From Symsagittifera roscoffensis (lineage: Eukaryota; Xenacoelomorpha; Acoela; Convolutidae): DNA of 64,000 bases. Made by a program: the position numbers and the translations under genes. Below, one piece after another: positions 1 through 11,982 of this stretch. Location: the NCBI RefSeq assembly GCF_963678635.1, contig NC_087063.1, positions 64,525,290-64,589,289 of the forward strand, in the 5' to 3' direction. A model generated the notes under the pieces. That model was not told the origin of the DNA and did not search any database. It worked only from the letters and a program-made list of their open reading frames with translations. Position 1 is the first letter of the stretch. Each line of letters starts with the position of its first letter.

Positions 1-602
1 TGGTCGAATGATTACAACTGGTAACTAGCCATGCAGCATTTACATTTCGGTCAATTATCACACAAACCCACCTAGGGAACAACAGAGCTAGAGCAAACTG
101 TTATGCAGCGACAGTCTTGTCAACCGACAGCTCCGAGTAATGCAAAAGTGCATTATTTGACTTTCCCACTGCTTATTTTTGATATGTGTCCCCCAGTCTG
201 CCTAAGAGCAGACGTAGAACGAAACCGAAAACATCAATTCCCTCTGGAGGTCAAATGAATTGTAAGACTTATTCACTTCACTGGCTAACTTGTCCGCTAT
301 GGTTTACACATGCGTTAAGTGAACCAAAAGTAACCTACAAGCGCAAAAACACTCAATGGTTTAAAACAGTAATTGATGTTTAGCTCAGCCACGGTGTATG
401 GTCATATTTTAGTTATTAATGCAACAGTTTGCTAAAAGGTTCGACCAACTTTTTAAAATTATTTTGACAGTATAAGACCAGCTTGAGAAATTAACAAAAA
501 ATAAACAATTTTATTGAAACTTTGAGATTTAATGTTTTTTGGTCTGATAAATCGGCTAACTTGCTAGTCGGTTCTGTGGTCTTTTTGATCAATGGGCATG
601 AG
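1..602. other. AT-rich DNA, no gene seen
   Basis: No supported gene is visible before the assembly gap. A 65-codon plus-strand ORF at 186-383 has no recognisable motif, no splice context and no partner exon, so it is not called. Confidence 0.5.
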
Positions 603-802
603 NNNNNNNNNNNNNNNNNNNNNNNNNNNNNNNNNNNNNNNNNNNNNNNNNNNNNNNNNNNNNNNNNNNNNNNNNNNNNNNNNNNNNNNNNNNNNNNNNN
701 NNNNNNNNNNNNNNNNNNNNNNNNNNNNNNNNNNNNNNNNNNNNNNNNNNNNNNNNNNNNNNNNNNNNNNNNNNNNNNNNNNNNNNNNNNNNNNNNNNNN
801 NN
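603..802. other. Assembly gap (200 Ns)
   Basis: An uninterrupted run of exactly 200 N marks a gap of nominal length. ORFs that cross it are artefacts, and distances across it should not be trusted. Confidence 0.99.
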
Positions 803-2136
803 GGATGAAATGCCACATTCATAATTTGCGTTACATTTTCGTCATCAATTTTTAAAACGAGTATTTTAGTCAGACTCGAATCAGAATATTAGAACGATGT
901 GCGCACCCCGTGGTTCCAGGAATGTCCTCAGATCGATCCCCGTATGAGGAATCATTTTTTAAAGAAATTGGACTGAATAAAAAACCGCTTCAAGCATACA
1001 TTGTCCTGTCCTACTTCGAGAGTCGGAAGAAAATTGGGTATATATTGTATTCTGGCTCTTTTTCAATTCACCAAATATAAGTTTATCTGATATTCTTTTT
1101 ACAAAAGACATTCAAATTGGTTCTTAATGATCAGTCATTTTGGACCGTCTCACAGCCGAGCAGTCATTTTGGACCGTCTCACAGCCGAGTTTGAGTATCA
1201 TTTGATTTTTGTACTGGAAAAGCTGCTCGTCGTTGTTCAGCACAATCCAAATAATTGCTATCAAACTGGACACTTAACATGGGCTTGAATCAATCTTACA
1301 ACAACAATTAAAACGTGTCGTTCTTCAGCCAATTTTATCTGGTTTTGAATTTAGTCGAGAAGCTTTGCCCGTGCTCGACCGTATACGGGTACATACGGGC
1401 CGCGAAAAATATTTCTGTCCGAATTTCAAATTTCAAAATAATATTGCTGTCTGAAAAATATTACTGGCTGAGTTTCCATTTTTGAAAAATAAATTTAACC
1501 TGTGATCTTTTTTTGCAACGTTTAACGGGTTTGATTTTGGGACTATTACTTTAACCACATTAATTCAAATTGAGATAATTTACGCGCGATAAATTTTTTC
1601 CTATTATGGCGTCAGCAATAAATTCAATTCTTCGAAGTTGGGCTGAGGCGAGCAAATTGCTGTTAATAATACTGCAGGCGAAATTAGTTTCACTTTGAAG
1701 CTTACATAATGTTTGGTGAGATTAAATTAGGTGAAAAATTATATAATAAATTGTTTCATTTTTCAGATCAAGAAAATTGAACCAAAAACCTTCGACTCGA
1801 TGTTAGAAGTCCCTCGCGACACTCAAGGCTTATTTTCAAAACGAGTAGTCTCGTTAAGACTTAGTTTTAACGGTGTTTATCTTTTGTAATTTTTTGAGAA
1901 AAATGATTTATTGTACAATCGACTTCGCATAAGACATTTTTAGAAAGCAAAATTTTTTTACTGTGTCCAATAACTCACCGAAGTTGAGTTTCAGGATGTT
2001 TTTCCCAAAAATCGACAAAATTCCCGGAATAGGTGCGCTGGGGGTAGTTTTCTGTCTGCAGACAAGTTTCGGTTTTTCAGCTAGTCATTTTGGATCAAAT
2101 TGTATGAAAATTTTTGATATCTTGAGCTGAAATTAA
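803..2136. other. AT-rich spacer without a visible gene
   Basis: This stretch holds homopolymer-rich DNA and one exact 29-bp tandem duplication, listed separately. No ORF of useful length, RNA gene or transposon end was recognised. Confidence 0.4.
1132..1189. repeat. Exact 29-bp tandem duplication
   Basis: The 29-bp unit beginning CAGTCATTTTGG and ending CAGCCGAG occurs twice with no spacer (1132-1160 and 1161-1189) and no mismatch. Perfect identity suggests a recent slippage or replication event, or an assembly stutter. Confidence 0.95.
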
Positions 2137-2642
2137 ATAAGACTGCTCGTATCAGGGCGAAGCCCTAAATGTCCCGACTGCCTTTTAAGTTCTATGGAGC
2201 AGTAATAACAAGAAAAAATTGAATGTAGAAAAAATAAAATTATTTTTGTTTTTTAAATTAAGATTTTTTTGTAAAAACATCCCCCACACGCCATATTAAA
2301 TATAGAGTGATAAAATTTGCTCCTATTATTAAATCTATTATGACATTGGAACGATTTCTAAAAAGGATTAAAACTCCGCTTACGCGTTAATAGCGCGAAG
2401 TATATCGCGCGTTTATTGTCCAAAATCGGCCAAAATGGCAACTTTATAATAAACTCCCATAACTCTACAAAAAAGTTCACGGGTGAAAATTTTTTTCAAT
2501 GTTAAGCTCAAGACAACAATATCTTTTGAATGATATAAAAGTTTTTGTGAAAAATGGCTAGTTAAAAAGTTGAAATTTGTCTGAAGAAAAAAACCCAACC
2601 CCGAGCACAAATATTCCGTTACTTTCGTAAGTCGAAACAACA
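2137..2642 (-). mobile_element. Family A element, reverse orientation
   Basis: This is a nearly full copy of a dispersed non-coding family seen at least ten times here. Read on the minus strand, the family starts near TTGTTCCGACTTTCG and carries the word TTTGTGCTCGGG. It has a central GCGCGATATATTTCGCGC near-palindrome and ends in a CAGGGCTTCGCCCTG hairpin followed by GATACGAGCAGTCTTGTT. In this copy the plus strand opens with AAGACTGCTCGTATCAGG and closes near TTTCGTAAGTCG. No protein is encoded. The paired hairpins suggest a Helentron-like non-autonomous element, which is inference. Confidence 0.8.
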
Positions 2643-2687
2643 AGCTAATAGGTCACGTAAACAACACATATCTTTCCATTTTAAAAA

Positions 2688-2842
2688 AAAGCGTGCGGGG
2701 GCTGATTTTGAAAACCAATTTCAAAAAAATTTAGAATTTTTTTCGGAAACTTTCATCAATTTTTTGATATCAGACACTAATCCTTGAACGCTAAAAGGTA
2801 ATCGGAACATTTAGGGCGCCGGCTTGATACAAGTAGTTTTGC
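2688..2842 (+). mobile_element. Family A 3' end fragment
   Basis: Only the last part of family A remains. It runs from the GTGTGGGGGATGATTTT-like segment (here GTGCGGGGGCTGATTTT) to a diverged hairpin and a terminal GATACAAGTAGTTTTG. It lies just downstream of an oppositely oriented copy. Confidence 0.6.
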
Positions 2843-4506
2843 TATGCTCTCAATTGAAATGGAAGTATTGTTGAATTTTTTGAATGTTTCAGCGGTGCAC
2901 ACGGCAGTTATACAATAGTGTTTCAATTTCATAAAAAGGCTGAAGCTCGTTTTAATCAACCATTCTTTTGTTTGCAAAACTGTCGACAAACTAAACAAAT
3001 GAGAAATTTTTTTTTGTGTAGTCATAGTTCCGTCATAGAAAACGTTTCAGAGACGTTTTGTGGACAGATATGAATATTTTATGTCCAACTCCGTCATTTC
3101 TGGAAGGCATATGTATTCAAACTATCCATGAGAATATTTAGCAATAGTACATTTTTATAGTAAAAAAGCATATAATTTAGCTGGATAATTACGTTTTCAA
3201 ATCTCGATTGCGATATCACGATATTTCAGCGCAAAACAGATGGCGCTTGAATATAGCTGAACTTTTTGCTTTATACCCCTCCCCCTCAATTCTTAAAACG
3301 TATCACAGCCAATTCTGATCCGCCATCCCAATAACTTTCCTCGGGCGCGTTTGCTGCCAATCAGAACCAAATTTGAGACCGGAATAATGCATACCAAAAA
3401 AAACGCATTTTTTGTAAAAAAAAAAAAAAAAAAAGGAAAATCTTCCAAAAGTGCCCTAAAACGTACATTAAGGTTTTTTCAAGCTCTTGCCTGGGCTGCT
3501 GATTCCTAGAAAGTGCTGAAATGGAAGACAGAATGATCAGTGATTCCTACAAAACTAATCTCCTGCAGTTAAACTTTATAAAAGTTTCATTATAAAAATT
3601 TATTAAAGAGTAGTTTTCCTCAATTTTTAGCTGTTTTGAGGAAAATTTAGCGCTTTATTTCAAAAAATGCAATATATTTAGGTCTATTATTAAGAAGTGC
3701 TAACAAAATTTCTAAATGACAAGCACTACACATTAAGACTAGCACAAAAAGAGTTCCATTTTTCTCGAGAATTGGAGAATGCTCATAATCTTTTGTGAAT
3801 GAACATAATTGTTCCGTCCATTGAAATTTGGGAGGAACTGTTTATTCAAATTGGTTGGAAATTTTTCCTTTTTTTCCCTCGCAAAATCAAGTATCGCAAA
3901 ATATCATCGGAGAGTTGATTGATTTATCATAATAAAATCCTTTCAGTTGTGATTCGAATGAAATATTAAATTTGGAAAAAACTATCCTAGTGCTGAGAGA
4001 AACTAGTTTGAAAGTTTAAGTAGCGGTTTTGTTACGAGCAAGTTAAGCAATTGAGCATTGTTCGTTACACAAAAAAAATTGGTCATTTGACTGATATACT
4101 TTGATTTTAGTAGGCGAAATCTAGCTTTGGAAGCTTCCTTTAGTGCTTCATTTCCAAAAAAAAAATCTTCAAAAAATTTCTTGCCAAAAAGTTTTCTTTC
4201 TTTTTAATTGTTTTTCAATTTCTGGAAAAAAAACTGTGATCAATATTGCCAACATTACTTTAGTTTGACCGTTTTGTACGTTACATCAATCTGCGCACAA
4301 GAAACAAAAAATATTTTAAAGAAAATAATTTTTTTCTACTGTTTTATGAATATGGTCGGAACATTCTGTGCTACTTCTACAGCAACTGGCTAATCTTGTT
4401 TTGGTTTGAGATTGATACAAATTTTTGATACTAAATAAAAAGCATTTCCGAAATTACATTCAGAAAAAATGTGAAAGAATGAACCTGAAAATGTAAATTG
4501 AAAAAC
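2843..4506. other. AT-rich spacer with poly(A) and a diverged A end
   Basis: No gene is supported. A run of 19 A lies at 3416-3434. Around 4345-4405 there is a diverged family A-like terminus (GGTCGGAACATTCTG followed by GGCTAATCTTGTT). A similar one lies near 37630-37685, which suggests a third subfamily of the same repeat. Confidence 0.4.
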
Positions 4507-5690
4507 TAATGATAGCCGGTATGGGCGTTTTTCGGACCTATTGTTTTTCGAAAAATGATTAAATTTGAAATGATTTTATTTTTGTGATTTTTTATTTGAG
4601 CTCAGTAAATCACTGATTTTTGTTCAAAAATAAATCCTGAGCCTAAATACTCGAATGATCTTTCAAAATCATTTTTTTTGTTAGTTTCAACTTTTAAAAA
4701 GTTCAATAATTTTTACTATATTTATTTTCAACAGCGCTTATTTGTATGCGGTAAAGAGGAGTCGGAGTCGGAATTTTAATGGATTTGGTCTTCCAATTTC
4801 TTCAAACCTTGCTGATTGAAGTTAACCTGACACAACAAACAACGATTGAATTTTCAAACAAAATTTTCTCAAATTGAATTAAGTTTAGACCTAAAAGTCG
4901 AGGAAAAAAAGTTATTCTGGCGCAATTTTTTCCCAATGTTGTAAACCAATGTTGTACTCTGAAGTTGGTCATCAAAAAACCTTTTGCAAAGCTTATCAAA
5001 GTTCTACAAACCTAACTAAATTTGCCAAAATGTAATACGTTTGAAAATTGTTTTTATCCAAAAGTATTGTTTATTTATTGTAAAAGTGATTTTTGTGGCT
5101 ATCAACCAATATATCCGCAGAAAATAATTTTGATTTAATTGTTAGCAGGGGTGGATTTAGGGGAGGGGGCGCTTCTTCTCGTCAGGTATTTGACGCCCTC
5201 ATTAACCAAAGGGCCCTTTGGCATTATTCGATGACATCCATTTTTGACGAATAACCCGTAAAATTATTTTAAGGGAGCCTTCGGTGCCAATATATGATAA
5301 TTATAACTTTAAAGAGAAGCGCGCACCAAACGAAACTTTGTTTGGGTAGTTTTTAGACATACAAAATCAAAAAAACTGCCCAAAAACAGTATTTTCGACA
5401 TTTTCTTTCAAAAATTCGCCGCTTTGACCAATTTTTTTTTTCAAAATTTTGTCAAAATAGACTCTTAATAGTGATCTAAGAGTTGAATATATATATTTTG
5501 ATAAAAGTTTTCATGAATTGGTTGGGCTTTGGATGAAGCTTTTTTGATGAGACTTTCTCAATTAATTTAATTTGTATTTTCAGCTTTATTTATGTTTAAT
5601 TAAGACAAGACTTCTCGTACATCAAGGCAAAGCCCTGAATGTTCCGACTGTCCCTTAGTTCATATCGATCTGATCAATATCGTTTTTGAA
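4507..5690. repeat. Direct duplication, copy 1 (interrupted)
   Basis: This block matches 5917-6735 in the same order, including a shared TGCGGTAAAGAGGAGTCGG segment, an ATTGGTTGGGCT segment and the start of a family A-type end. Copy 1 carries an extra block of about 340 bp at 5146-5487 that is absent from copy 2, so the family B insertion came after the duplication. Homology is by eye and the copies are clearly diverged. Confidence 0.75.
5146..5487 (+). mobile_element. Family B (hAT-like) insertion, 3' truncated
   Basis: The segment begins CAGGGGTGGATTTAGG, close to the family end CAGGGGCGGATCTAGG. It shares the words CCAAAGGG, CCTTCGG and GCGCGC with the full copy at 8500-8911. The opposite terminus is missing. 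It interrupts copy 1 of the local duplication. Confidence 0.7.
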
Positions 5691-5916
5691 ATACCATAAT
5701 TCACTGGATTTTAGTTTATATCCAAAATATATCATTTTTTGACTTTGAAAAAAAACTTGACAGTACCGAATTTTTTTGAAATCTTCTACACAAGTACAAA
5801 TAGATGTTCTTAGCGTCTGTTAGCATATTAACAACAACAAGTTTCTGGACAGTAAATACCATATCAATTCAATTAAATTGCACAAAATAGCTCGCATGTT
5901 ATGTATCTCAAACCAG

Positions 5917-6668
5917 CCAAATGGGCAACTTTCGGACCTATTGATTTCCAAAAAATGATTAAAGTTGACTTGATTTTATTTTTATGATTTTCAATTTGAG
6001 CTCAGGACATCGCTGAATTTCGCTCAAAACAATTATATTGAGCCTAAATACCCCGTCATTTTTTTCAAAATCGTTTTTTGTAATTTTCAACTTTTTAAAA
6101 ACGTTCAATAGTTGTCCTATATTTTTAAAACAGCGCTTATTTAGATGCGGTAAAGAGGAGTCGGAGTCAGAAATTAACAGGATTTGATCTGATAGCACCC
6201 AATATTTTTGGAATGAACATTTCAAATTTTTCAATATTTGCCGATCTAGGTTAACCGGACACATCAAACAACAATTTAATTTTCAAACGATCTTTTCCAA
6301 AATTGAACAGAAAAGTCGAGGGAGAAAAGTTGCTTGGATTATTACAAAAATTATTCTAGCGCAATTTTTTTTTGAAAAAATCTAAAGCAGTATTTTACTC
6401 TGAAAAGCTTCCTACAAAGCCTAGCAAAATTCTAGAAAGATAACTAAAATTTCCAAAAATCATGTAAAACGTTTGCAAATTGTTTTTAAAAAAAAAATTT
6501 TTATTTATTTTTTGTAAAAGTGAATCTTTTAGCTTTCAACAAAATATTTACTCTTGTACAGACATTTTGACAAAAGTTTCCATAAATTGGTTGGGCTGTG
6601 GAAGAGTTTTTTGATAAGACTTTCTCGTCAATTATTTGGTAGTTTCAGCGTAATTCTTGATTAATTAA
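5917..6668. repeat. Direct duplication, copy 2
   Basis: This is the partner of 4507-5690, without the family B insertion. The match runs on into the first tens of bases of the family A2 element that follows. The minus-strand 102-codon ORF at 5959-6267 falls in this repeat, has no recognisable motif and is not called. Confidence 0.75.
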
Positions 6669-7150
6669 AACAAGACTGCTCGTACATCATGGCAAAGCCC
6701 TGAAAGTTCCGATGTACCCTAGCTCATATCTAATAGCTTATGGGAAAAAAAACATTGAAAACCTATAAAATTTGGACAAAATCAAAGTGTGAAATGTTGA
6801 GTCGTAGCAAATTATTACGATCTGATTAGCTAGCCTCATCTCAATTTGGAACAGTTTCGTTGTGCGGGATAATTCGCCACGCATATATAAACCGCGTTAC
6901 GCTCTTAACAACATGAATAAAGCGCGCATAAAATAGTCCAAATGACGACAAATTTGGCATTTTTCAAAACCCCAGAATTTAAAAAAAAAGATCGGTGGTA
7001 AATTATCTTTTTAAATTTGAACTCAGGACGTTGATGTCTTTGATGGGGTATAAAATTTTTTTGTAGAAAACTATTATTTGGACCCGGAAAATGACTGAAA
7101 GAAAAAACACCGAGCATAAATATTCCGTTTTCTTCAAAAGTCGGAACAAT
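6669..7150 (-). mobile_element. Family A2 element, reverse orientation
   Basis: The copy opens with AACAAGACTGCTCGTACATC and closes at AAAGTCGGAACAA. It keeps the family order: terminal hairpin remnant, central GCGCGCATAAA word, GATCGGTGGTAAA segment and CCGAGCATAAATATTCCG. It differs from family A enough, especially in ACATCATGGCAAAGCCC, to be a separate subfamily; the copy at 56255-56728 is its closest relative here. Confidence 0.7.
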
Positions 7151-8499
7151 AATCAAAATGACCTATTTTTGTGGTAAGCTTTTGTTTAAGAACTTCGGTA
7201 AAACTTAACGCAATTTAAAAAAAAACGTATTTCAAATTTGAAATTTTTGTTAAATTTGTTCGGATAATTTAGAGCAGTTTTGTTATAGGAGATATTTCAA
7301 GTTAATCAATCTAATTTCTAAAATTATCTTCTTGATGAGAAAACCTAAGGTGTAGTAAATTTAAATTTTTTGATATTTAATATTGAGAAAGAGTAGCCTA
7401 AAAAAAGCTTATTTTTCGTCAATTATGGCAAAACTTTAAATCAAGTATTTTAATTTGAAACTGAAATATTAAACAATCGGCACCTTGTTAATTAAATATT
7501 ACCACGAGAAAAAATCTAGGGGCTCCTAAACCAGTTTTTAAAAAAGGAAGTGTTAAAAGAATAATTAGAAATTCTTGCAAAATCAAAGGCAAATAACAAA
7601 AAAAGTAGAACCTCTTTTCAATACAATTATTAAAACCCTTAAATTAGATATCCAATCATTTTTTCTATGGTTTGCTGTCAATACACAAAACTTAAGCTTT
7701 CCATAATTCTCATTAAAACTCCAATTATGAAACTATAAAAAAAAAATTCGGAAACTTCAAAAAAACCTTTTTTCAATTTTGATTTTCGCCGCTCTTTATT
7801 GTTATTACATTATTTGTGAATTCATTGTAAAAGAGGTGTTCATGCTTATTTGTTGAGTTGTGTTCTTAAAAAATGTTGAAATAGTTTTAAAATAGAAGCC
7901 TGGGAGCCACCGAGTGAACAAGTTTTTTGCAAAAAAAAAGTTTAGCCCAAGTTGGATCTGAGAGCTAGACGAACTCACTGGTTTCGGTTGGCTCTAAAAT
8001 TGTGCATTTACAAAACAAGAAGCCCGAGAAATTTAAAAACCGAAGTATGAAAAATTAGGATTGAAAAATGCCCAAAATTCGCATCTCAAATATCACATGA
8101 AAGATCGTTTCATCACTTTAAATCAAACATAGTAAAATAGCGAGTACCAGAAGAAGCTTGAATTGCACACGGATGCATTTTTGAATTTTACAGGTGATGT
8201 TTTAATCCAGTGGTGCTGAAATAAGATTAAAGCTGAAAACTTCCTCTTACACGTTTGATGGATTCGATATACCAAAATTGTTTACTTTGTTGTTTCTTTT
8301 ATATGGTTGATAAAATCTGCTAGTTTGAGCAAAAACATTTCAGACTTGTCTTAAAGAAAACCTCTAATCAATCATTTATCCAGGAGAAATATGCAAAAAA
8401 GTTTTCCAAATAAAGTATGGAAACCGGTGGCTTTTGATTTAAAATGCCGCAGGTTAATATCTTTTATGTTATGTATTTTTTGTGCTGAAAGCTTATATG
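7151..8499. other. AT-rich spacer without a visible gene
   Basis: No ORF, RNA gene or recognised repeat is supported in this 1.3-kb stretch of A/T runs. Short TTTTCAG and GTAAGT words occur, but they are expected by chance at this composition. Confidence 0.4.
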
Positions 8500-8911
8500 C
8501 AGGGGCGGGTTAGGATGGGCGACCGCCCCTACCCCTCAGGGATTCGACCCCCTCGCCAACCAAAGGGTTCCTCCTTTGGTATTATTTTAAGACATCCATT
8601 TTTGGTTGACAAACCCTAAAATTTTTCTAGAAGTGCCTTCGGCACCAATATATACTAATTTTGAAGGAAAGCGCGCGCCGAAAAAAAACCCAATTTCTTA
8701 TAAACATTTTTTAAAAAGTTCCCAAAAGCGGCATTTTTGACCTGTTTTTTGTTCAAGATTTTGCCTGCTGCAAAAAAAGTTGGTCAAAATGGGGTCTTCA
8801 TAGTGATTTACGAGGGCTCGGAAAATCATTTTGGTCGACCTAAATAAAAGTCGAGAAAATTTTGAAACGTTTTCAAAAATGCCCCTCGATAAAATCTCAG
8901 ATTCGCCCCTG
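8500..8911 (-). mobile_element. Family B element with both termini
   Basis: This 412-bp element starts CAGGGGCGGGTTAGG and ends CAGATTCGCCCCTG, so its ends are inverted repeats of CAGGGGCGRA. Such ends are typical of non-autonomous hAT elements, which make 8-bp target duplications. The flanks CTTATATG and TTTACGTG match at five of eight positions, which would be a decayed duplication at best. No ORF is present, and its sequence runs opposite to the copies at 23219 and 35063. Confidence 0.75.
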
Positions 8912-9635
8912 TTTACGTGTATTCTTTATGTATCACTTATTTGCACAGAATTAATGATAGCTCTAGGAAATTTTGTGATTAGCTGATCATCGTTTTCGGT
9001 AGGAGGAGTTTAGTTAGATTGAATAAGATTGAATTACAATGGCCATTTGAGACCTCTGCCTTTATTGATTGATTGAAACTGAAATATTTATCTTTTCACT
9101 TGTCTTTCACGTTGCCGCAGTTTTTTTTCCGCGTGTTTGAGTTTTGGTCACGGATATAGGCGAGGTATCGTGTGGTATCGTCCATTACACAATCTCAGTG
9201 GGATCCTGTGTTTATTGACTGTCTTTGTGAAAATTTCCTTCCCCTCCCGTGGATTTTTCCACTCAGATTTCAAGTCACCCTTTCCCATTCTCTCTCTGTC
9301 TCCTGTTATGTGAAAAAACAGGTACATACGTGTGTCTAGATGGTCAATACTGGCGCGGTGAAATGATAGCTGTCAGTAAGGAAAAATCCACTTTATTTTC
9401 TGATGTACTCGAAAGTCTTAAGCGGAATTAACCTCCCTATGCAGACTATTCTAAACCGCAATATCACCCTTAATCTCCAAATCCTAGCCAATCTTAACCT
9501 GTCTCCGTCCACTTTTTGAGTCTGGATTTGGGATATATTTCGGCCAACTCAAAATAAGTTCTGACACGTTCCTGTTGTGCTTATTGATGCGGTAAATCTT
9601 CACACTCAAAGAAGACTAATTTAGACTGAAAACTA
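8912..9635. other. Single-copy-looking segment, possible untranslated DNA
   Basis: This stretch is less AT-rich than its neighbours and holds a pyrimidine tract (TTCCCATTCTCTCTCTGTCTCCTG-like, near 9280-9305) followed by a 60-codon plus-strand ORF at 9249-9431. The ORF shows no motif. It could be a leader region or exon of an unseen gene, but nothing decides this. Confidence 0.2.
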
Positions 9636-10166
9636 AACAAGACTGCTCGTATCAGGGCGAAGCCCTGAATGTTCCAACTGCCTTTTAAGGTTTATGGAGC
9701 AGTAATAACATTGAAAAATTAAATGTAAGAAAAAATAAAATGAAAACTTTTTTTTTTCTAAAATTTGAAATTTTTTATGAAAATCATCCCCCCACACGCC
9801 ATACAAAGTACAAAAGGATAGATTTTGCTCCTTGTAACAAACCAATTATGGCGAATAAGCTTCTTTTAACCAATTTGGAACGATTTCTAAGACGGATTAA
9901 CTCTCCGCTTATGCGTTAATAGCGCGAAATATATCGCGCGTTAATTATCCCAAATTGGCAATATTTAAACCCCCATAACTTTACGAAAAATGATCACAGG
10001 TAAAATATCTTTTCAAATTTGAGCTCAGGACAACAATACCTTTCGAATGATATAAAAAAAATTCCGTCAAAAATGGCTAGTTAAAAAGTCGAAATTTGTC
10101 TGAAGAAAAAAAAAACCCACCCCGAGCACAAATATTCCGTTACTTTCGTATCGAAAGTCGGAACAA
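9636..10166 (-). mobile_element. Family A element, reverse orientation, near full length
   Basis: This is one of the best-preserved copies. On the plus strand it begins AACAAGACTGCTCGTATC with the intact hairpin CAGGGCGAAGCCCTG. It contains ATATATCGCGCGTTAATTA and ends with ATCGAAAGTCGGAACAA. The 70-codon minus-strand ORF inside it is a by-product of the repeat. Confidence 0.85.
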
Positions 10167-10732
10167 AAATAGAAATTTAGTAGGTGTCTCCCTTTGAGAT
10201 AACTGCATTTAAAAAGCACTAAAACTCATTATAACCCTAATTACAATTCATTTTCGCCCCCTTATAAATAAAACATGGCGCTTTGAAATAGTGTGAAATC
10301 GTAAAAACAGGTAAATGATAACCGGAAATGTGGCGAGGGAAAGTGTTCAAATAAATACAAATTGTGAAGGAGATTCGTCTAGACCAATATATCTTCCTTC
10401 AGGTAATATTACCCTTCTGATAAGATTAGAAGTCAATAAAGTAACCCTAAATCACTGGAATATGAACTAGAATATTTCAGGGAAGTGGTTTCAATTTCCA
10501 TTGTTTTATTTCATACGCATTTCATTACGACTTAGAATCAAACTACGTCAAACTCATTCAAAAATTAGGTTGGCTGAAGAGTTACTTTCTTAAATTATTT
10601 TAGGTCATACTATTTAACATGACATAAATGGGACGAAAATTTGTGTTCATACTGTTGATAATATTTTTCTTATTAGATCGAGCTATACGTAGTACCCAAT
10701 GTCGACGTCTGCACAATGTACCATTTTGTTTG
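10167..10732. other. AT-rich spacer without a visible gene
   Basis: Nothing beyond general AT-rich sequence is recognised between the family A copy and the candidate ORF that follows. Confidence 0.3.
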
Positions 10733-11035
10733 CTAATTGGGAACCAACCTTTTTGAGTGACTAGATCGGGGGCGTAGAGGAATATTGCATTTTGTATTCA
10801 ATTTCAAGTCGCAGTTAATAAAGTCTAACTTAATTCTTACAGGGTTGAGCATTAAATTGGTAGACTTGGGCAAACCTAATTGTGTACCAGAATTATCTGG
10901 TAGATCCTTTTTCACTAATCTCTTCGGGCTCAAATAATGAATCTTATACCATAACATTGACACGCTCAAAATTTTAAGATATGACGTATATCGAAAGAAC
11001 AAACGTAAACAACCAGCGCAAAATTGAAACACCAA
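10733..11035 (-). CDS. Possible coding segment, unknown product
   Basis: An open frame of 100 codons lies in DNA with few homopolymers and mixed codon use, unlike the surrounding spacer. It opens at a TTG, so no true start is implied; an internal ATG lies about 26 codons in. The predicted peptide is hydrophobic near its start and basic and proline-rich near its end (PRSSHSKRLVPN). No domain is recognised and no partner exon was found. It could be an exon, a decayed coding region or chance. Confidence 0.18.
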   Translation of the reverse strand: MVFQFCAGCLRLFFRYTSYLKILSVSMLWYKIHYLSPKRLVKKDLPDNSGTQLGLPKSTNLMLNPVRIKLDFINCDLKLNTKCNIPLRPRSSHSKRLVPN

Positions 11036-11470
11036 AAATTATCTCGAAATATCTTAAAATCAGCATAATACTTACTAAGACTGCTCCTTCTGTGTGATAA
11101 ATTTTCCAGTTTAATATATTAAAATAGACAATGTTCTCAAAATTAGATTAAAAATTTCAGTTTTTTTAATATTCACCCTCGCGCTATGTAACGTATGAAG
11201 CGTTGTCTAAAGAGTCTACCAATTTATCAACAGCGACTGTGGATGAAATCGCTTTCTATACATTAAATCTTCAAGCACTCAAGCTTAATATATATTCTTT
11301 ACCTGATTCAAAATCTAGACCCTAAAACTTTCTTGTAACGCCACAGTTTGACTTTTACAGAAAAAATGGATTTAACCAAATTTTTTTTGCATGGTGTCCG
11401 AGAAATTAATTCCACATATTCTTTACTTGAAAATAGAAAAATTTCATTGTGCTTAAACTTTCAAATTGAA
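11036..11470. other. AT-rich spacer
   Basis: No gene or recognised repeat is seen between the candidate ORF and the next family A copy. Confidence 0.3.
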
Positions 11471-11982
11471 TCAAGACTGCTCGTATCAGAGCAAAGTCTT
11501 CAATTTTTGCTGCCCTTCAATGTCTCTAAAAAGTTTTTTGTTTATAAAATTGATGAAAATTTTGGAAGAACAGTTTGAAAGTATATAAAACAAATTTCAT
11601 CTCCCCCACACAATTTTACACACAAACCAACGCAACAGAAAAAATAAAGTGAACTATTTTCAATATGATAAAATGAATTCGCCTCGATTCATTTGGAATT
11701 AGTACTCTGCCGGATATATTCGAAGCTTATGCCTTAATTACGCAATATGAAGCGCGTTAATTATCCCATTTTAGGCAAATTTTCATTTGCAAACCATAAT
11801 ATATTTTATTGTAAATGGGTCACAAAACATCTTTCTTGTTTACTTTTGAACAACAAACCCCAGTATTTTACAGACAGAATTTTGAAAAAACCGTCAAAAA
11901 TATAACTTTAAAGGTCAGGTTAAAACTGAAGAAAAAACCTCCGCAAGCAGAATTTTTTCTTTTTTCTCCGAAAGTCGGACCG
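11471..11982 (-). mobile_element. Diverged family A element
   Basis: The order of family A landmarks is kept: CAAGACTGCTCGTATCAG at the left, CCCCCACACAATTTTAC, a GCGCGTTAATTATCCC core and CCGAAAGTCGGACC at the right. Many substitutions separate it from the copies at 9.6 and 12.6 kb, so it is an old insertion. The 76- and 71-codon plus-strand ORFs inside it are by-products. Confidence 0.65.

Noticed and set aside
522-855. Four ORFs spanning the Ns
   Set aside because: Most of their length is unknown sequence; they are artefacts of translating the gap.
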